Source of the DNA: Eledone cirrhosa
Taxonomy: Eukaryota; Mollusca; Cephalopoda; Octopoda; Eledonidae
DNA length: 64,000 bases
Assembly: GCA_964016885.1 (NCBI GenBank)
Contig: OZ024747.1
Location: forward strand, 2,883,360-2,947,359
Direction of reading: 5' to 3'
Shown here: one piece after another, positions 31,971 to 43,394 of the stretch
Layout: every line of letters begins with the position of its first letter
How positions within the stretch are numbered: position 1 is the stretch's first letter
Translations under genes and position numbers: made by a program
Notes under the pieces: model-generated
What the model saw: only the letters and a program-made list of their open reading frames with translations
What the model was told of the DNA's origin: nothing
The model's database searches: none

Positions 31971-32435
31971 TCTATAAGAGCTCCCTTTGTTCCAAGGTCT
32001 CCCATACTGTTCAAGCACATTTGGCCCCTAAAACTGATGAGGAGCAGTGTGCAACTAATTCAACAATCTCTAAGCAAGATTTAAAATTCAGCTTTGTAAG
32101 GGAAAAAAAAATAATGATCATTGGTTCCAGTCAGTGAGCTGGGGGGGGGGATCTTTGTTATCCTCAGAGCTGCATGTTACCTTATTCCATGTATTACAAC
32201 ACCATCATGGGTAGATAAGTGGGGCAACAGTTCAGACAACTTTCATGCTTTGTTCTCAGCTTGAAAGACCTGACATACACATATACTCTATTGTTACCAA
32301 TGGAACATTTATCATACCATGCTTCATCTAGAACTTTCTTGTGAAGCAAACTTAAATAATCTTCCTTGACTACTCATGCATAAATTCCTCAAAACACAGC
32401 CCTATGTGACATACCAATACCAAAACCTTGTCTTG
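31971..32435. other. Non-coding, nothing recognised
   Basis: No recognised content apart from an A-run and a G-run near 32103 and 32140. Confidence 0.35.
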
Positions 32436-32712
32436 TCAAACATACTAACCATTAGGTGCATGGCCTAATGGTTAGTATGTTTGATGTACAATCATAGTGT
32501 CATTGGTTCAATTCTTGGACCAAATTCTGTGTTGTGTTCTTGGGCAGAACACTTTATTTCACATTACCCAGTACACTCAGCTGACAATGAGTACTAGCTT
32601 TAATTGGAGAGTTAATCCTGGGATAGACCAGTGTCCTATCTAGGAAGAGTCTTGTAATTTCAGTTGCTAATGCCAAAAAAACTGGGTATAAGCACCAGCC
32701 TATTGAGCCTTT
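32436..32712 (+). mobile_element. SINE family E with a 21-bp snap-back at its head
   Basis: CATGGCCTAATGGTTAGTATG (A box), TTGGTTCAATTCTTGG (B box), GGGCAGAACACTTTATTTCAC, GAGTACTAGCTTTAATTGG. Its first 21 bp are repeated in inverted orientation just upstream: TCAAACATACTAACCATTAGG (32436-32456) against 32464-32484, loop TGCATGG. Confidence 0.75.
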
Positions 32713-33165
32713 GGCTTAGAACAAACTTTAACTTTTAACTTAGTTTTGATACTTTTGTTTATGTCATGCAAATTTTCATTTGTGAGTGTTGAACTGTGAC
32801 TGAGCTTGTGAATGTATCTCTGATTATTTTTTCTAAATTTCGTTTTCAAACATTTGAGAATTGTTCTCCCATTTTCTTCTATGGAGATGTATGCAGTGCT
32901 GGTTGCTTTCTTTCTTTAAACTTCTTACTGCACCTCTAGTAAAGGAAGCTGTATAGAATAGGTCATAAACAGGTTTTCAGAAACAAGAATATTTGAATGA
33001 CAGATCTTTTGTTTAGCCGAGGTTTTGAGATAGAAATCAAAATGTTTCGTAGACTCAATATTTGCAAAATAATCCTAAACTGGAAAAAAAAAATGTTCAT
33101 CCAGTAACACTTGGTAATAATCCAGTTGTCTTGTATCTTGAGAGCCATTATATACGTCAAAACAC
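32713..33165. other. Non-coding, nothing recognised
   Basis: AT-rich. Confidence 0.4.
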
Positions 33166-33260
33166 AATGATAATAATAATAATAATGATGATGATGATGA
33201 TGATGATGATAATAATAACAATAATAATAATGAGGATAATAGTAATAATATATATATATA
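33166..33260. repeat. (ATA/ATG)n and short (AT)n
   Basis: AAT, GAT and AT low complexity. Confidence 0.9.
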
Positions 33261-33261
33261 T

Positions 33262-33415
33262 GTTTATCCCAAGTTCAATCGGGGGTAACCACAGCAGAGT
33301 ATAAATATTTAAATAGAAATGGCTTCTACAGGACTAGAACTGTTTCATTCGGGAGATGATGATTTTACAATTTGGTTTTGTAAATCTACAAAAACCAAAT
33401 TGTAAAATTATATTA
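33262..33415 (+). repeat. 'gggtaaccacagcag' module plus palindrome
   Basis: CAAGTTCAATCGGGGGTAACC and GGCTTCTACAGGACTAGAAC match 62905-63013. It is followed by an imperfect palindrome, ATTTTACAATTTGGTTTTG against CAAAAACCAAATTGTAAAAT (33363-33412). Confidence 0.6.
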
Positions 33416-33800
33416 TAATAAAATAAAATAAAATTATTTAGAACTACAAGTGAAGTCATTCTTTTCCTCATTTTAAATATACCTAACTGTACCAAGGATT
33501 TCACACATTTTCCAATATATATTTATATATATGTATATATATATATATTTCTTTTAGCAGTAAGCTTTATCTGCTCCTAATAAGTTTCATCATAAGGAAT
33601 AGGTTCCCTATACTATATAATCATCAAAATAAGAGAAAAATGTGACTTTCTGATAAAAGACATTGAGGAAGGAAAATATATCTTTTTAAGAAGGCAAAAC
33701 AAAAAGGAATGTTTCTGAGAAATGGTTGAATGGAGGAAACTTTGTATCATCATATTTATATGATGGAGAGAAAAAATAAATAGATAAATAAACAAACAAA

Positions 33801-33839
<39 letters not shown>

Positions 33840-34574
33840 AAAATATTTCTCTCCAAAAGAAGAAAATCAATAAATGAATATAACAATATGGTATGGCTAA
33901 CAAAAATAGCAAGAACACCATCGAAGGTTGATAGCAAATTTTATATGAATTTTAAGTACATGCAACATAAGGAACAGGAAATATGTGACCAAGAATAAGT
34001 GGATTTCTAAATGACCTAACGGAAACACCCTGATGGGAAAACTTGTCAAATTTCAATGACAATCTGAATCTATTAAAAGATTATTTGAAGAAAGTCATGG
34101 AGAGAGAGAGCTGTTGCCATAGGCTACCAACAGCTAAAGCCACATTATAGGACATTTCTGCAAGGTAACTTTAGAAAAAGCTCCTAACACAGCTGGAAGT
34201 GATTTTATTGCATGTATAGCAACACAGTAATAAAAATTATTGCTTATATATTAAATGAAATATGTTGAAGTTAGATTTCATAGTTATTCCTTAGCAAAAC
34301 AGAATAGCAAGATGTTAATATCACAAGCCACCTTTGATTAAGTTAATCTTATTATAATCTTAGGTTGTCAATGTTGATAGAATGTTGCATCATCAACTTC
34401 TGAAGATACATATGTGTGGAGAACTGCAAGAAATAACATGGCCAGTAAAATCTTGAGGTGGCTCTACAAAGATCAACTACAGTGACTTTCTAAATCTTTA
34501 GTCTTCATGCTCCTTTGTAAATAGTGGATCTCTCTGATTGTCCCCTCATGAGGAGAAAATACCTGGATGGATGT
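33416..34574. other. Non-coding; (TAAA)n at 33771-33845
   Basis: The TAAA tetranucleotide array is the only clear feature. Frames through it (FIYLFIYL) are artefacts. Confidence 0.6.
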
Positions 34575-34672
34575 CATTGCCTTTCATCCTTACGGGGTCG
34601 ATAAAATAAAGTACCAGTAATGCACTGGGGTAATTGCTGGCCTTGTGCCAAAAGTAGAAACAATTATTTAGA
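34575..34672 (+). mobile_element. 5'-truncated family A SINE
   Basis: TTGCCTTTCATCCTTACGGGG to GTGCCAAAAGTAGAAACAATT. The tRNA-like head is missing. Confidence 0.85.
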
Positions 34673-34789
34673 AAGGAAAATAACTGGATTAGAAATATAG
34701 GCATTTTGAGGGATCCACGAAAATTAGTAATTATTTCATTACTAAGACAGTAACTAAAAACATCTGACTGATAAAATGACAAATCAGTC

Positions 34790-35015
34790 AATCATATTGG
34801 TGGCCTCCCCACAGCCCCAGTGGACAGAATGAAGTAGGAGTTTCCCCAGAGGAGGGCAAGGGAGACACGCTGGAAAAGCCATTCCAGCTCACAAGGCTCA
34901 CACCTGCGGCTGGCCAGCTCAGCATCTATGGTGGTGAGTAGGGAGGAAGCCCTAGGGCCTAAGACACCAGAAGTCTCCACTGCCAAGGGTACAACTGCAA
35001 ACCTGTCGGAGAGCG
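34790..35015 (-). pseudogene. LINE C-terminal fragment ('CEPCELEWLFQRVSLALLWGN')
   Basis: The minus strand is open with GVLGPRASSLLTTIDAELAS, then CEPCELEWLFQRVSLALLW and GNSYFILS. FLFQR.S.A..RGN is a pattern I associate with the extreme C-terminus of invertebrate retroelement reverse-transcriptase proteins. A related piece is at 57680-57795. G+C content is clearly above the surroundings. Confidence 0.5.
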
Positions 35016-35227
35016 ACCGGTATTTAGAAAGTAACCATAAGGAGGAAGCTGATAGAAAATGTTGCTGGAAGGAAGCAGGCTGATAAAAAATTACTTAGCT
35101 ACAGCCCAAATTATCATGTCTTTGTTGCTAAGTTTCTATTAGGCCAAATTAAAAAGGCTTATACAAACATCTTAGAACACAGGTAGGTGAAAACTTGTGA
35201 CAGGGCAAGCAGTCAGTAGGAGGACTT
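35016..35227. other. Nothing recognised
   Basis: No recognised content. Confidence 0.3.
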
Positions 35228-35500
35228 ATCATTATTTGTAAATCCACTTTTCCATGCTGGCATGGGTTGGACAGGTCCTTCTCAGTACAGCATCTCTCCA
35301 CTTGTTATGTTCCTTCAACATCTCCTCTGCCAGTCTCAGTGATTTGAGGTCAGCTCTCACAACCTCTGCCCAGATCATTCTAGGTCGTCCTCTATTTTGG
35401 CTTTCTTCCACTGGGATTTCCTGGCATTTCTTCACCCACTGGTCACTGTCCATTCACATCACATGTCCAGACTAACACAATCTTCTCTCCTACACACCAT
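35228..35500 (-). pseudogene. LINE C-terminal coding fragment with stop inside family B tail
   Basis: An intact 73-codon minus-strand frame: QWVKKCQEIPVEESQNRGRP, MIWAEVVRADLKSLRLAEEM, LKEHNKWRDAVLRRTCPTHA, SMEKWIYK, stop. The upstream part is truncated. The last codons (HASMEKW) are encoded by the CATGC.AGCATGGAAAAGTGG word that forms the 3' end of family B SINEs. Confidence 0.75.
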
Positions 35501-35830
35501 CTTGGATTCCCCTTAAGCCCAGCTTCTGTCACAGCTCATCCAAGCTCTACCTTTATGTGCAATGTAAATGTGAGAGAAAAACAGAGAAAGAACTCTATAT
35601 TATAAAGTTTATATTCCTCTGCTCTATTTTAATCAAAACATCTTTAAGTTATATTGGCATCAGAACCTTTTAGATGTATATCAAATTGGCATATATTTCT
35701 TAAAAGAACCAAGAAATAAATGGAAATTTACAGTTATTTATTTAATTTTTCCTAATCAATATTTCATTCATATCACTTGAAAGGAATTGATTATCATTAA
35801 TATTAGTATTTCGTATAAATCACATACATA

Positions 35831-35868
<38 letters not shown>

Positions 35869-36755
35869 ATCTCTTATAAGCGAACTATTTAATTCAATTT
35901 CTATTAAGTTAAGCTTCATAGAAATTAATGTAATGATTGCCCTATAAAATATGAAGACTGCCACCTACATTTCTGATGAAATTTGATCTTAATGAGATTG
36001 TTAAGAGTGAGGAGAAGGAAATTCATAAAATAAACTTGAATGAATGGAAGAAAAAAAACGATCAGTATTTTTGCATATTTATAATGTGAAATGAAAAATA
36101 GGAACTGCTAACTGAAAAGACTTTGATAATTCTCAATCTAACTGAAACTGAGTGCCAAAATTATCAATGTCTCTTATTAAGTGACATATGAATGACTGAA
36201 TAATTTACCATAGATATTTTATTAATGCTGAATGAATAATTTACCATAGATAAATTTGTTTTTCCTGTTTTCCTTCTCCAAGTATGAGTGGGATTGTTTT
36301 TTGCGAAAATTCTAATATGTGTGTATATTGATAATGTAAGTGTTTCTAGACTTGAATTATAGAAGTAGAATTTAAAGTAAATTGTTGTCAGTTAGGAAGG
36401 AATACTGAAACAATCTATCTATACTAGACATTTAGTTAATTCTGAATACACTGACAAATATATGTTCTTCATACAGCCACAAATGTATTGGACACATCAT
36501 CACTATTGTATCCTAGAGTCATTGGGTATAGAGGTCTTACAACACATTTTTATGGCTTTCCATATCTTCATGGATAAAAAGGAGATCATTCAAGTCTTGT
36601 TCCCATCAGTTAGCTGATGAAAACCCAACAGAAACTTTTACTCTCCATTTTGTCAAATTTTCTGCACAAAAGAATGAAGACACAAACCATTACATCTGGG
36701 ATCATACATAATATCTTCCCTTGGCAGACGTCAAACTGGAATAAAAGAATGTCAT
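35501..36755. other. Non-coding; (AT)n at 35830-35870
   Basis: A tandem duplication of GAATAATTTACCATAGATA occurs at 36199 and 36234. Otherwise nothing is recognised. Confidence 0.45.
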
Positions 36756-36757
36756 TC

Positions 36758-36960
36758 AACTTGAAGCTGGCCTTTTTAGTTTTAAGATGGTTAACATTTA
36801 TTTTAATTTAATACCTGTAGGTACAACTTTTCAATTCCAATTACTTGCACCAAGCTAACTTTGATTCGTAAAATGTGTGTGTGTGTGTGTGTGGGGGGGG
36901 GGGGTTGCTGTGTATTCTAATTTTTTGTGTATGAGGGGGAACCCGAAGGTCTAAATAAAC
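36758..36960 (+). repeat. Dispersed repeat family C (copy 3)
   Basis: GAAGCTGGCCTTTTTAGTTTT, TTTAATACCTGTAGGTAC, TTACTTGCACCAAGCTAAC and TTTTGTGTATGAGGGGGAAC. A (GT)n-(G)n tract has expanded in the middle. Confidence 0.6.
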
Positions 36961-38418
36961 CCAACCCTGTCCTTCTTGATGTAGAATCTGGTACAGAGAG
37001 ATTGAAAGTGGATTCAATCCTTGTCAATATTAGTGGCTACCTTACTGAGGTGTCAGGTGATGCCTGTGAGGGTATTTCATTGTTTCAGCTCCTTAGCCAC
37101 CTCATCACCTGTGGTAATGCATGTTGGTTTGCATCTAAAATTTCCAACGACCCTTGTAGTCTGTGACCGATTGACACACTTAGTGTTGAATTGATGTTTT
37201 ATTTTTCTCTCACTTTGAATAATTTCTGGTGTGTTTGAAGACCGTATTCATCCAAAACACATCAAAAGCAATAAGAAAAACATAAATGTCATTATTTAAA
37301 GTGAAATGAGTAAGTTTTAACGAAAATTCCTACTGTGTACCCCCACCAGTTAACTAAAAAATAAATGGATAGCTCCTGGTGGCTAGATTCGTTCCAAACA
37401 TACCAAAAACCCAGAGGAAAACCATAATGTTCACCTCTGATGCAAAATGGGTGTAATTGTAAGCATTAACCAAAACTTATGATATTAGAGAAATACACTC
37501 CCTATCGATTTCAATAGGGAAATAATTCATTTTCTCCAGCTTTTTGTGTGCTATCAAAAAAAAAAAAAAGGGAGAAAATGGTAAAGAGTACTTCAGGTGA
37601 AGGGTGGAGTCTGAACATCCCCCATTTAAGAGATACGTTTCATTGATAGCACAAAAAAAAAGAACAAAAAAACAACAACAAAGAAAAAATTTCCCAATGA
37701 AAAAAAATCACCCAATTTTAAAGGTTTCCAATTTAAAGTAAAATCTTCATAATTTTGTATAAAAACCTTACATCAATGAAATAAATAATTTTAGTAAATC
37801 CTTTGAAACTCTTCATTAATTAATTAAAATAAAGTATATTTTATTAGAAATGCCGTCATGAAAGGGTTAAAATTTAATTTAATTTAATCCTGTATCCTCA
37901 GAGACTTAACAAAATATAGAAATATGTACGAACTTACAATCTCAAAAAGAAAATGTCCAAACATTACGATGATAACTAAAAAGAATAACTATTTAGCCAG
38001 ACTGGTATAACGAGATGGTAAACTTAAAAGAAATCAAACGTAATTATAGATAAAGCAAGGTTTGACTTATGACCATCTGGTTCTTTGTCCAGCACTGGAA
38101 AATAACCCTTGTTGTGTCTTAGCAATTGAGAATTTTATTTTACTGGAATAATTTTATTGTTGATATAACCATAAATTGGTCAAACAGAGAGAAAAAGAAA
38201 ACAGTATTGGAAAGGACTATAAATGCTACAAATGAGAGCAAAGGGAAGGGGGGGGGGTTATTAAGTAGAAGAGAAAAGGAAGGGGGAGAGTGAGAGACTT
38301 TAAACCTAGGTCAGAGCTGTGTTTGTATTGCACCCCCAAGGACAAAATAGCAAAGATGTATCAAATACAAATGTGTATCATATTATTGCACTTTATTCTA
38401 CAGATTAGCAAGGTTTAT
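36961..38418. other. Non-coding, nothing recognised
   Basis: 37018-37120 shares words with 3880-4030. The A-runs near 37558-37700 lie in partly self-complementary flanks (GTGTGCTATCAA.. / TTGATAGCACA). No exon is seen. Confidence 0.4.
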
Positions 38419-38461
38419 TTTTGTGTAACTTTACTGTATTTTTCCACAAACAACTATTAAG

Positions 38462-38519
<58 letters not shown>

Positions 38520-38580
38520 CTTAATAGTTGTTTGTGGAAAAATACAGTAAAGTTACACAAAATGTGTATGTGTGTGCATA

Positions 38581-38626
<46 letters not shown>

Positions 38627-38680
38627 TATGCACACCACACACATACACACAACTATTAAGTAATTATTTAGAAGCTGTTT
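38419..38680. repeat. Large inverted duplication around (AT)n, plus third copy
   Basis: TTTTGTGTAACTTTACTGTA...CTATTAAGTAATTATA (38419-38468) recurs in perfect reverse complement up to 38562, with (AT)n as the loop. After a second AT/GT array the segment ACAACTATTAAGTAATTATT appears again at 38649. Confidence 0.85.
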
Positions 38681-38814
38681 CCTAAACTAAAATAATGACA
38701 ATATAATAGTTATAGATATTCATAGCAATAAACTAAATATATTATAGTTAGGAAAAACTACTTTGACAATGTATAATTTTGTTAAAAGGACATAAAATAA
38801 AACTAATACACACA

Positions 38815-38848
<34 letters not shown>

Positions 38849-39230
38849 GTGAACATAATTTGTTTAAATATTGCTTATCATAAATCATTCTAAATAAGCA
38901 CACATGTGAATAATCTTAGTTGAAAATGAATTTATAATAATTTTAAGCTCTTCAATGCTGACTGTTCTAAATTAAGGGATGTTTTAGCAAATAAGAGTTT
39001 AAATCTGAATACACCAACAACGTTGCTATTGGCATCTTCATCATTCTATGTTCGTTTTAATATATTGGCACGAGTGCAACAAGTTGTTGCATCTTCATTC
39101 AGCTTGTCTTTTGATTTATAAAAGATGTAGGAAGCTCAATCACCAAAAATAACTACAATTACAGTGAGCTGCTATAAAATAGCTCATACAAAAAAGCTAA
39201 AGATCCTTAGAGATGGAAAAATATGTTAGT
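38681..39230. other. Non-coding; (AT)n at 38818-38846
   Basis: 39130-39180 (TAGGAAGCTCAATCACC, AACTACAATTACAGTGAGC) is partly repeated at 39420-39490. Confidence 0.4.
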
Positions 39231-39303
39231 GGCCACTGCGAGGAATTGAACATTGTATTTCTCATATAATGGCAGAGTGCTCTAACCATCAAGCTAAGCG
39301 ACC
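39231..39303 (-). other. tRNA-like sequence (SINE head or tRNA pseudogene)
   Basis: 73 nt with all seven acceptor pairs (GGTCGCT/AGTGGCC, three of them wobble), a near-consensus A box TAGCTTGATGG and GTTCAATTCC as B box. The anticodon stem has only three good pairs, and the T-stem does not pair. It is therefore unlikely to be a functional tRNA; a diverged tRNA-derived SINE head is more likely. Confidence 0.45.
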
Positions 39304-39800
39304 TCTTACAACATCTTATCAAAATTAAGGAGCTGAATCAAAGAGATTTGGAAACTGTACACAAACATTACATGCGGCACTTGAACTTTCGTAATTACAA
39401 GCTGCTGTGGGAATAAATTTATAGGAAGTGTAGGATGATCAAGCACAGAAAATAACTGCAGTTACAGATGGATAGCTTATAAAAATACAGCCACAGCAGC
39501 TTCATTAATAAATAATTGTTGTAGATTATAACTTCATTACACTCAGCATATCATCACTCACAAAAATGAAGTTTTATAATTTTAAAAGTTTATATAATAT
39601 TTCAAAAATAATTTTAAAAGGGAAATGAATTATGGAATATGAATAAGAAAACTGATTCCATTGAGTTTGTAAGGAACTTTTTATAAAACACTTACGAGAA
39701 AAATTTCATTAATGTTTTTGTAAATATATTTATTTCATTCAACATTTCTTTTATATCCATTTCTGTATGTTGGCAAGTGTTGAACACCTATGCATATATC
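39304..39800. other. Non-coding, nothing recognised
   Basis: AT-rich. It contains a degenerate second copy of the 39130-39180 sequence. Confidence 0.4.
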
Positions 39801-39807
39801 ATATACA

Positions 39808-39827
39808 TAACACACACACACACGCAC

Positions 39828-39874
<47 letters not shown>

Positions 39875-39892
39875 CATACACACACACATATT
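39808..39892. repeat. (AC)n/(AT)n microsatellite
   Basis: A compound array directly before the ribozyme-like repeat. Confidence 0.9.
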
Positions 39893-40040
39893 TATTACGT
39901 ATTACAATTGTTTCTCCAGTGAATAGCTCGAGGTGCGATCTGTTTGTGGATCGAACCTGACTCTGGATTTGCAAGTTCCTCAGATATGTCTAGTGATTTC
40001 ACCACCTATGGATGCATCCAAGCAACCATACTACAAATAT
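39893..40040 (-). repeat. Hammerhead-like repeat family (copy iv)
   Basis: The minus strand runs TATGGTTGCTTGGATGCATCC, GGTGGTGAAATCACTAG, the core, and ACGTAATAAATATG. The head matches 9961-9985. The far end stops at the AC array. Confidence 0.65.
39897..39989 (-). ncRNA. Candidate hammerhead core (copy iv)
   Basis: CTGAGGA (39977-39983 reversed), insert with GAGTCAGGTTCGATCC, then GAAAC (39910-39914), AATT and GTA. Helix I strands ACATAT and ATACGT pair at five of six positions. It has the same long, poorly pairing helix II region as copy iii-a. Confidence 0.35.
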
Positions 40041-40059
40041 ATATATATAGTTTAATAAA

Positions 40060-40230
40060 TGAACAGAGAACAAAAAACAGAGAGGCAGTACAAATGATAT
40101 GGTTTTTAGTTTCACGCTTGAGAGTGGGGGTGGGGGGGACGACGTTTCGGGCATAAGCCCTTGATCAGGAGAACAGTGGATAGGAAGAGAGTTCCGAGGG
40201 TGTGTGGGGGAGTGGTGGAAAGACATTTAA
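40060..40230 (-). repeat. Penelope-like terminal repeat candidate with minimal hammerhead-like motif
   Basis: The minus strand at 40141-40168 reads CTGATCAAGGGCTTATGCCC then GAAACGTC. It has a good 4-bp helix II (GGGC/GCCC) and the GAAAC-GUC end of minimal hammerheads. The catalytic G of CUGAUGA is C here, and helix I does not pair, so this copy should be inactive. Confidence 0.45.
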
Positions 40231-40304
40231 AAAATGTATGTATATATATACATACACAAGGTCATTAGAGCATTAGCTATTTTCTGCTTTCTATGCTGCT
40301 GTAC

Positions 40305-41816
40305 ACCTACACATACATACACACAGGTACACATTCAGCTACACACACAGGTATACACTCAGCTACACACATAGGTCCACACACAGGTACACACTCAGGT
40401 AGACACTCAGCTACACACACATGTACACCCACAGCTACACACTCAGCTACACACTCAGGTACATACACAGGTATATACACAGGTACACACACAGGTACAC
40501 ACTCAGGTACATACACAGGTACACACACAGGTACATACACAGGTACACACTCAGGTACACACACAGGTACACACACAGGTACACACACAGGTACACACAC
40601 AGGTACACACTCAGGTACACACACAGGTACACACACAGGTACACACTCAGGTAGACACACAGGTACACACACAGGTACACACACAGGTACACACTCAGGT
40701 ACACACACAGGTACACACACAGGTACACACACAGGTACATACACAGGTATACACACAGGTACACAGGTACACACACAGGTACACACTCAGGTACACACAC
40801 AAGTACACACTCAGGTACACACACATGTACACCCACAGCTACACACAGCTACACACTCAGCTACACACTCAGGTACATACACAGGTATACACACAGGTAC
40901 ACACACAAGTACACACACAGGTACACACACAGGTACACACTCAGGTACACACACAGGTACACACACAGGTACACACACAGGTACATACACAGGTATACAC
41001 ACAGGTACACAGGTACACACACACACAGGTACACACTCAGGTACACACACAAGTACACACTCAGGTACACACACATGTACACCCACAGCTACACACAGCT
41101 ACACACTCAGCTACACACTCAGGTACATACACAGGTATACACACAGGTACACACACAAGTACACACACAGGTACACACACAGGTACACACACAGGTACAT
41201 ACACAGGTACACACACAGGTACACACACAGGTACACACACAGGTACACACACAGGTACACACACAGGTATACACTCAGGTACACACACAGGTACACACAC
41301 AGGTACATACACAGGTATACACACAGGTACACACACTCAGGTACATACACAGGTACACACACAGGTACACACTCAGGTACACACACAGGTACACACTCAG
41401 GTACATACACAGGTACACACACAGGTACATACACAGGTATACACACAGGTATACACACAGGTACACACACAGGTACACACTCAGGTACACACACAGGTAC
41501 ACACACAGGTACATACACAGGTATACACACAGGTACACACACAGGTACACACACAGGTACATACACAGGTATACACACAGGTACACACACAGGTACACAC
41601 TCAGGTACACACACAGGTACACACACAGGTACACACTCAGGTACACACACAGGTACACACACAGGTACATACACAGGTATACACACAGGTACACACACAG
41701 GTACACACACAGGTATATACACAGGTACACACACAGGTACACACTCAGGTACACACACAGGTACACACACAGGTACACACTCAGGTACACACACAGGTAC
41801 ACACACTCAGGTACAT
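40305..41816. repeat. 12-bp minisatellite (ACACACAGGTAC)n
   Basis: About 1.5 kb of 12-bp units, variants ACACTCAGGTAC, ATACACAGGTAT and AGCT. A longer block (GTACACCCACAGCTACACAC...) recurs 250 bp apart (40827 and 41077), so there is higher-order duplication. The period is divisible by three, so long frames (THTGTHSG, CVPVCVPE) stay open on both strands. I see no evidence that they are genes. Confidence 0.97.
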
Positions 41817-41945
41817 ATTTTGTGTTGTTTCTATACATTTACTGTATTCATTTTGTCTTCATAATTTATCTGTTATCTTCCCCTTGTATAGTTGTAAAGT
41901 ATATAAATTCCAGTATTAAGGTGTAGCGAGGTGTGTTTAGGATCA
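41817..41945. other. Nothing recognised
   Basis: Flank of the minisatellite. Confidence 0.3.
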
Positions 41946-41947
41946 AT

Positions 41948-42135
41948 AATGAAAGGGCAGCGGGTTGATAGAATCATTAGAGTGGTGGAGGAAATACTTT
42001 GTGGCATTTATTCTGGCTCTTTACATCCTGAGTTCAATCCCTGCCAAGGTTTACTTTGCCTTTTATCCTTTTGGGGGTTGATAAAATAAAATACCGGTCT
42101 CATACTGGGTCGATATTGACCTTTCCCCTCCCCTT
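41948..42135 (+). mobile_element. Family A-like SINE, older subfamily
   Basis: GGCAGCGGGTTGATAGAATC, CCTGAGTTCAATCCCTGCC, TTTGCCTTTTATCCTTTTGGG, AATAAAATACCGGTCTC, CTTTCCCCTCCCC. Confidence 0.8.
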
Positions 42136-43118
42136 ATAATTAATTACTTTGAATATTATTGTGACAATTCAGAATGTTTCCGATTTTATTTGTGTTCTTT
42201 TGGAATTCAATAATTTAAGAGTTTGGTTACACAGAGAGGTTTTAATATCTGTTTATTACCACATGTTTCAATACAATGCAAAATTACAAGTTTGTAAACG
42301 ATATTAAATGTTCCACTAATGAGCAAGAAAGACATAGAGAAACTTGTATATGAAACTCCAATTAAAATCTGCGATTAATTGCAAAACTTTACATATACTG
42401 CCAGACAATGCAATAAAAACAATGTTGACAACAACAACAACTACAACAACAAAAGCAACAACTAAACACTAGAGCAAGAATATATGATAACATCTTTCCA
42501 AAAATATGATATTCAATACAAGTAGGATTATTCTAAAGGAGAAATGTTTCAATTATATTCATGTATATTCATGTACAAGAATGTACGTGTCAATGTGGAG
42601 GTGGGAGTTTGTATGTGTGTTCTTGTCAATGTACAAACGTTCAATTAATACTATAGACAGCTTCTCGCAATATACATAGCTAAAACAATATTCCAAGTTC
42701 AGTAAAACATTCTCAACTCAAGATAAATATAGTTTACAAGTGAGATGTAGGTCTCATTAAGCAACAGAGCATACGATGTTGTCATAGCATTCTTTTTCAT
42801 AAACTAGAGTAAGCAGGTGGCAGTATGAATTCTCCATAGCTTTTTCCTTTTCCTTTTTTTTCATATCTTAACCTGTTATGGTTGAGTTCTCTTTAGAAAA
42901 ACTGTCTGTACGATTTAATTTTTTATTATAGAAGTGACATCCATGTATTCTCTGTTATGTAAAAACCAATCCCAGTTGTACAATCAGCGGCAATCCACAC
43001 AGCTCAGAGTAATATCAAAAATATAATAAAGTTGTATCATCTATTTTAAGCAATTTTCCTCATATTTTTAAAGTGAAACATATGGAGAAACTACAACAAA
43101 TGTAGCTTTTCAGGTGTG
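42136..43118. other. Unique-looking AT-rich block
   Basis: No exon, SINE or LINE recognised in ~1 kb. Confidence 0.4.
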
Positions 43119-43121
43119 TAT

Positions 43122-43350
43122 AGTCAATAAAGTGCATGGCCTAGAGGTAAGGGTTTGAATTTAAGATCATAATATTGTGGGTTCAATTCCTGGACTGGGT
43201 TGCGTGTTGTGTTCTTGAGGATAACACTTCATTTCACGTTGCTCCAGTATACTCAGATGAAAATGAGTACCAGCAATAGCTGGGGGTTTAACCCTGTGAT
43301 GGACTTGCATCCCAAATTGCTACAAGGTCTCTATAAAAATGCCTTAATAT
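43122..43350 (+). mobile_element. SINE family E
   Basis: GTGCATGGCCTAGAGGTAAGG (A box), GTGGGTTCAATTCCTGGAC (B box), GTGTTCTTGAGGATAACACTTC, AAATGAGTACCAGCAATAGC, GTTTAACCCTGTGATGGAC. Confidence 0.82.
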
Positions 43351-43394
43351 ATGTTCAGATAAAATGGCTTCAGTCGAAACCAATTTATGTGGGT

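Noticed and set aside
40293..41926. Long open frames of 230-523 codons (THTGTHSG, CVPVCVPE)
   Set aside because: They are the consequence of a stop-free 12-bp repeat on both strands. No start context, splice sites or non-repeat coding.
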